In this document: positions 13,199 to 16,148 of the stretch, piece by piece
Numbering within the stretch: the first letter of the stretch is position 1
Layout of the letters: every line of letters begins with the position of its first letter
From: Gammaproteobacteria bacterium
GTDB lineage: Bacteria > Pseudomonadota > Gammaproteobacteria > SMWH01
DNA: 16,148 nucleotides
Direction of reading: 5' to 3'
NCBI GenBank assembly: GCA_004357005.1
Contig: SMWH01000120.1
Span: forward strand, 1 to 16,148
Position numbers and translations under genes: made by a program
Notes under the pieces: model-generated
Databases searched by the model: none
Seen by the model: the letters and a program-made list of their open reading frames with translations, nothing else
What the model was told of the DNA's origin: nothing

Positions 13199-15288
13199 TG
13201 GCCCAAAGTTACAACATTCTTCTCACATGCCGCGAAATCCTCGATGCGTTCAGCCAATCTTCCCGGTGTCGCCCCTACCAGCACGGGACAGTTGATGGCG
13301 ACAGTTTCAATAGCCCGTGCCAAACCGTTGACATGCTCGCTGTCCAGGCTCTGCTCAGGATCATCTAACACCAGCAACCGCGGCCCGCCCCCACTAGCAT
13401 CCTCCGACTGAGCAAAGAGCATGGCCATCGATATAGCGTTGAGAGCAGCCTGATTCAGCACAGGAATCAACGGTGATTCATTGCTATCAACAATCTGGTA
13501 ATCGATTCTCTTTGCCGTTGCTCGCGATATAACCTTCATTCTACGGGCTTCAGCATTCTGTTCCCCCGTAATCATGGAGAAGTAGTTCCCCAATGTCTTG
13601 TTAACGGCCGCTAGGCGTTCGTCTGAGAAGGTTTTTTGCATATCTTTGGCCAGCAGCATAAGCGCCTCCGTGTCGCTGATAAGCGCTGCCAGACTTTCCT
13701 GAGCACTCTCATACAGCTGATAGCCAGGCAATGACTTAACATCGACGCGGTGACTGTCCTTCCCCAACGCCTCAAGATACGTGCCCATCGCTGACAGCCG
13801 ATCACCCAGCATGCTGTGCTGATCGAGTGCCGCGTCGCGTTGTGATTCGAGCTTTTCCAGTCTTGCAACTGCTCGGACCAGCCGCTCCTGCGCTTTTCGA
13901 GCAGCAGGCAACAGATCATTAGATTCCTCTGTGGGGAACAGCTCTACTAGTTCTGCTATAGCGCTTTTAAGAGATTTCGTTGCAGCGACCATCTGCGCCT
14001 CAAGGCTCTCGAATATTTCGAGCTTTTCCTCCTCGGATTGCACGACGGACTGGGCGTCACTCAAGAGCCTATCAAGCCCCTTGGCGACGTCCGTCTCGGA
14101 ACCGATTAACCTTTTCTTGGCCTTTTCAGGCAGGTTTGAAATCTCACTTTCGCAGACGGGACAAATATCGGTCGGATTGTCGTCGAATATCTCAACTACA
14201 TCGTTCAGCAACGCATGCAACTGATCATTGGACTTGCGTAGGTCATTAACCTCTCGCACTTTTTCTTGAGCTGCTTCCACACGCTCTTCGAGGTTGTCGC
14301 GCTCTCCTTGTTTCGAAATCGCCTCTTCTAGCCTCCGTTCCGCTTCCGAAACTCTCTTGGTTAAGGGTTCGATGGTTGTCAAGATTGCCTCGATTACTCC
14401 CTTTTTGCCTCGCAGCTCGGTAAGCTCAGCCAGACGACCGGGGTCTTGTCGAACCGCAGACCGCCAGGCCCGCGCCCATTTAACCGCCTCTGCGATCGTT
14501 GAAAAGCTCTTGGGCATCTCAATATCCAGCCCAAGCTCTCTCTTAAGCTCCCTAGCCTCTTGCAACATGGTTTGTGCGTATTCCAGAGCGCTTTTCTTGG
14601 TGACTGCCGCAGCTCTCAAGCCGAGCTGCTCAATCGATGCAGCAGCTTCATCGAGTCCGCTGGTAATCTCGAGAAGCTCAACCAACTCATCATTTATGGA
14701 TTCCCGGGCGTTCTTGAGCGTACGTTTCCCGGTAACCAACTTGACGCTCTCCAGGATTCCCCGCAAAGAAGCAACTTCGTCAAGACCCAGAAGCGCCGCC
14801 AACGAAACCATCCTAGGTTCCTTCTCGATAAGCCGATCCCGCGCGGCTTCTTGGTGCTGACAATAGGAACTGCGCCATTCAGGCCAAGAAGGAAACCCGG
14901 CATCGGCCAACCAGTTCTCCGCAGCATCATCGGCCAAAACGTCGGAGTTAGGCAATACGATCTCGAATCCATCCGGTGTCGTCCGCTTGGCATCGGCTGG
15001 CCGGGTTCTGGTTATCGTGAGGTTCCCTTCCTCTGTTTCAAAAACGAGGCGAACAATGGTGGCTAACTTGCTATCACGGTGCTGTACTTCCCAAGCCATG
15101 CGCCCGTGTAAACCGCTCGCCGTTTTTTCCACGTCACGCCCAAATAAGCACCATTCAACGGCATTCAAAACGCTACTCTTGCCAGCACCGTTGTGGCCGA
15201 TAATCAGGTTGACGCCGTCGCCGAATTTGACGGTCGTTTGATCTTTGAAGCCTCTAAAACTCTGGATCCGAAGAGATCGCAGTTTCAT
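13165..15288 (-). CDS. Rad50/SMC-like ABC ATPase with zinc-hook motif (candidate defence ATPase)
   Basis: A 707-aa protein built like SbcC/Rad50. The N-terminal half-ATPase begins MKLRSLRIQSFRGFKD and has Walker A GHNGAGKSS (31–39) and a Q-loop-like SSYCQHQ (Gln144). Two long charged coiled-coil arms (about 190–355 and 395–560) flank ICPVC (375–379), a CxxC able to form a zinc hook. The C-terminal half-ATPase has Walker B RLLVLDDPEQ (637–646) and D-loop SLDSEH. The ABC signature is degenerate: LNQAALNAISMAM (611–623) replaces LSGGQ. It is shorter than SbcC (about 1,000 aa), and no SbcD-type nuclease is next to it; instead a PD-(D/E)XK protein overlaps it by 34 nt and a 62-aa protein precedes it with an ATGA overlap. 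I infer a DNA-sensing motor of a phage- or plasmid-defence system. Confidence 0.88.
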   Translation of the reverse strand: MKLRSLRIQSFRGFKDQTTVKFGDGVNLIIGHNGAGKSSVLNAVEWCLFGRDVEKTASGLHGRMAWEVQHRDSKLATIVRLVFETEEGNLTITRTRPADAKRTTPDGFEIVLPNSDVLADDAAENWLADAGFPSWPEWRSSYCQHQEAARDRLIEKEPRMVSLAALLGLDEVASLRGILESVKLVTGKRTLKNARESINDELVELLEITSGLDEAAASIEQLGLRAAAVTKKSALEYAQTMLQEARELKRELGLDIEMPKSFSTIAEAVKWARAWRSAVRQDPGRLAELTELRGKKGVIEAILTTIEPLTKRVSEAERRLEEAISKQGERDNLEERVEAAQEKVREVNDLRKSNDQLHALLNDVVEIFDDNPTDICPVCESEISNLPEKAKKRLIGSETDVAKGLDRLLSDAQSVVQSEEEKLEIFESLEAQMVAATKSLKSAIAELVELFPTEESNDLLPAARKAQERLVRAVARLEKLESQRDAALDQHSMLGDRLSAMGTYLEALGKDSHRVDVKSLPGYQLYESAQESLAALISDTEALMLLAKDMQKTFSDERLAAVNKTLGNYFSMITGEQNAEARRMKVISRATAKRIDYQIVDSNESPLIPVLNQAALNAISMAMLFAQSEDASGGGPRLLVLDDPEQSLDSEHVNGLARAIETVAINCPVLVGATPGRLAERIEDFAACEKNVVTLGQWDPASGATIT

Positions 15289-15473
15289 CGCCCTAGAGCC
15301 TCCTTACGCAACTGCCTACACGCCGCGTTGAGCTGCTCTTGGGCTTTCTCTAAACGTTCTTGGAGCTTTTCCGCCCCCTTTGGCAGGCACATTAACTCGA
15401 TCAGCGCCAGCCTTTGCTCAACGCGCACATCTTCGCTTTCTACCGCTTTTGTCAGTTCTTCCCAGATATCCAT
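15285..15473 (-). CDS. Small helical protein heading the ATPase–nuclease operon
   Basis: A 62-aa, charged, probably all-helical protein with no cysteines or membrane segment; residues 32–60 (KGAEKLQERLEKAQEQLNAACRQLRKEA) could form a coiled coil. Its stop overlaps the ATPase start as ATGA, so the two are translationally coupled, which is the main support for it being real. An in-frame TAA two codons before the ATG fixes the start region. The Shine-Dalgarno is weak. I do not recognise the family. By position it could be a small third component binding the ATPase, comparable to the accessory or middle components of Lamassu-like and ABC three-component systems; that is inference. Confidence 0.65.
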   Translation of the reverse strand: MDIWEELTKAVESEDVRVEQRLALIELMCLPKGAEKLQERLEKAQEQLNAACRQLRKEALGR

Positions 15474-15524
15474 TAATTACTCTAATCCATCCCAATTTTC
15501 CGGTAGTTACCAAGACCAGAATCG

Positions 15525-16148
15525 CAAAGGGTTAGGTCCCGCTTCTCCGGACAGTTGAGTTAAGTTCGATTTCTTCAGTTTTGGTTCTCTTGAGCTTACG
15601 CCGCATTCTTGGATTATAGAAACGCTCGATGTAATCGAAGATATCCGCTCTTGCTTCAGCACGCGTGAAGTAACGACGTCGATTGACGCGTTCTCGTTTT
15701 AGCATACCGAAGAAGCCTTCGGCCAACGCATTGTCAGCACAGCTACCGACTGCGCTCATGCTGCACATCAGGTTGTGGCCTTTCAAAAAGCGCTGGTACT
15801 CATCGCTGGTGAACTGGCAACCCCGGTCCGAGTGCAGGACGACCAGATCGCGTTCCTCTCGCTGCCACAGCGCCATCAATACAGCCTGCAGGACCAACTG
15901 ACGGTCCTGGACCGGACTCATCGACCAACCGACGACCAGGCGCGAATAGAGATCAATCACGACGCACAGATACAGCCAGCGCTCGGCCGTGTGCACGAAG
16001 GTGATGTCCGTGACCCAGTTTCGGTTGGCCGTGGTGGCGGCAAAATCCCGAGCCAGGTGATTGCGAACTGCACCCGGCCGCTCGCCGCTGGCCTTCTTGC
16101 GCCAACGTTTACGCTGCGGGATGCCTGTCAACCCCGCGCCACGCATCA
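15525..16148. mobile_element. IS3-family insertion sequence, one end inside the window
   Basis: The transposase coding region plus its downstream end. By IS3-family convention the terminal inverted repeat should lie within a few tens of bases of the orfB stop, probably around the CCGCTTCTCCGGACAG segment near 15539–15554 and the bases just left of it. The opposite end is outside the window, so the exact boundary, target duplication and completeness cannot be settled; 15525 is an estimate. Confidence 0.6.
15532..16148 (-). CDS. IS3-family transposase, OrfB/InsF-like DDE domain (partial at window edge)
   Basis: The last 204 or so residues of an IS3-family OrfB transposase, an integrase-core (rve) recombinase. 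The DDE triad is visible: Asp47 in NWVTDITF, Asp107 in VLHSDRGCQF and Glu143 in ADNALAEGFFGMLK (numbered from the first Met at the edge). GLTGIPQRKRWRKK and GAVRNHLARDF match the segment between the HTH and the catalytic core, so the true N-terminus lies beyond the window. The C-terminal YIERFYNPRMRR region and tail look complete. It is transcribed in the same direction as the ATPase operon and ends about 60 nt before its first gene. Confidence 0.9.
   Translation of the reverse strand, partial: MRGAGLTGIPQRKRWRKKASGERPGAVRNHLARDFAATTANRNWVTDITFVHTAERWLYLCVVIDLYSRLVVGWSMSPVQDRQLVLQAVLMALWQREERDLVVLHSDRGCQFTSDEYQRFLKGHNLMCSMSAVGSCADNALAEGFFGMLKRERVNRRRYFTRAEARADIFDYIERFYNPRMRRKLKRTKTEEIELNSTVRRSGT

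Noticed and set aside
13165..15288. The large ATPase as housekeeping SbcC or RecN
   Set aside because: It is about 300 residues shorter than SbcC, has no sbcD neighbour, carries a non-canonical signature motif and is coupled to a PD-(D/E)XK protein.
12333..16148. A second attachment site (copy of the tRNA-Pro 3' end) inside the island
   Set aside because: Reading through the segment I found no repeat of the T-arm/acceptor sequence ending in CACCCCGACCA.

Overview
The window looks like a gammaproteobacterial chromosome. The block miaB–ybeZ(phoH)–ybeY–ybeX(corC)–lnt keeps the order known from E. coli and other Gammaproteobacteria, the proteins match that group closely, and the core genes are G+C rich (around 60% by eye). 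I cannot name the genus from sequence alone.

Region 1 (38–5457, minus strand) is the RNA-processing and envelope block, transcribed right to left: miaB, phoH/ybeZ, ybeY, corC/ybeX, lnt. Spacing is tight and ybeY overlaps phoH by 4 nt. Region 2 (5547–10541, minus strand) is a nucleotide-sugar cassette: rfbB, rfbA, rfbC, rfbD (the full dTDP-L-rhamnose pathway) followed by a bifunctional mannose-1-phosphate guanylyltransferase/mannose-6-phosphate isomerase. It holds no glycosyltransferase or transporter, so it supplies dTDP-rhamnose and GDP-mannose to polysaccharide assembly encoded elsewhere. Region 3 (10597–12332) has ssb on the minus strand and, divergent from it, ispB (octaprenyl diphosphate synthase) followed by tRNA-Pro(CGG).

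Region 4 (12333–16148) is an accessory island beginning immediately after the tRNA. It is visibly poorer in G+C. It carries a minus-strand operon of a 62-aa helical protein, a 707-aa Rad50/SMC-like ABC ATPase with a CPVC zinc-hook motif, and a 183-aa protein with a PD-(D/E)XK nuclease signature. These overlap by 4 and 34 nt. A possible zinc-ribbon reading frame follows and runs antisense through the tRNA. An IS3-family transposase lies just upstream of the operon and is cut by the window edge. The ATPase–nuclease–small protein architecture resembles anti-phage or anti-plasmid systems such as Lamassu/DdmABC and the ABC three-component systems, but the order and sizes do not match one I can name. 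It is the best candidate here for an undescribed system.

Small repeats sit between the core genes: a 17-bp-arm inverted repeat between manC and miaB, a MITE-like inverted repeat spanning the miaB stop, a tandem GCGGCTTTTGTA-type repeat between rfbB and rfbA, and a strong GC hairpin just ahead of rfbB.
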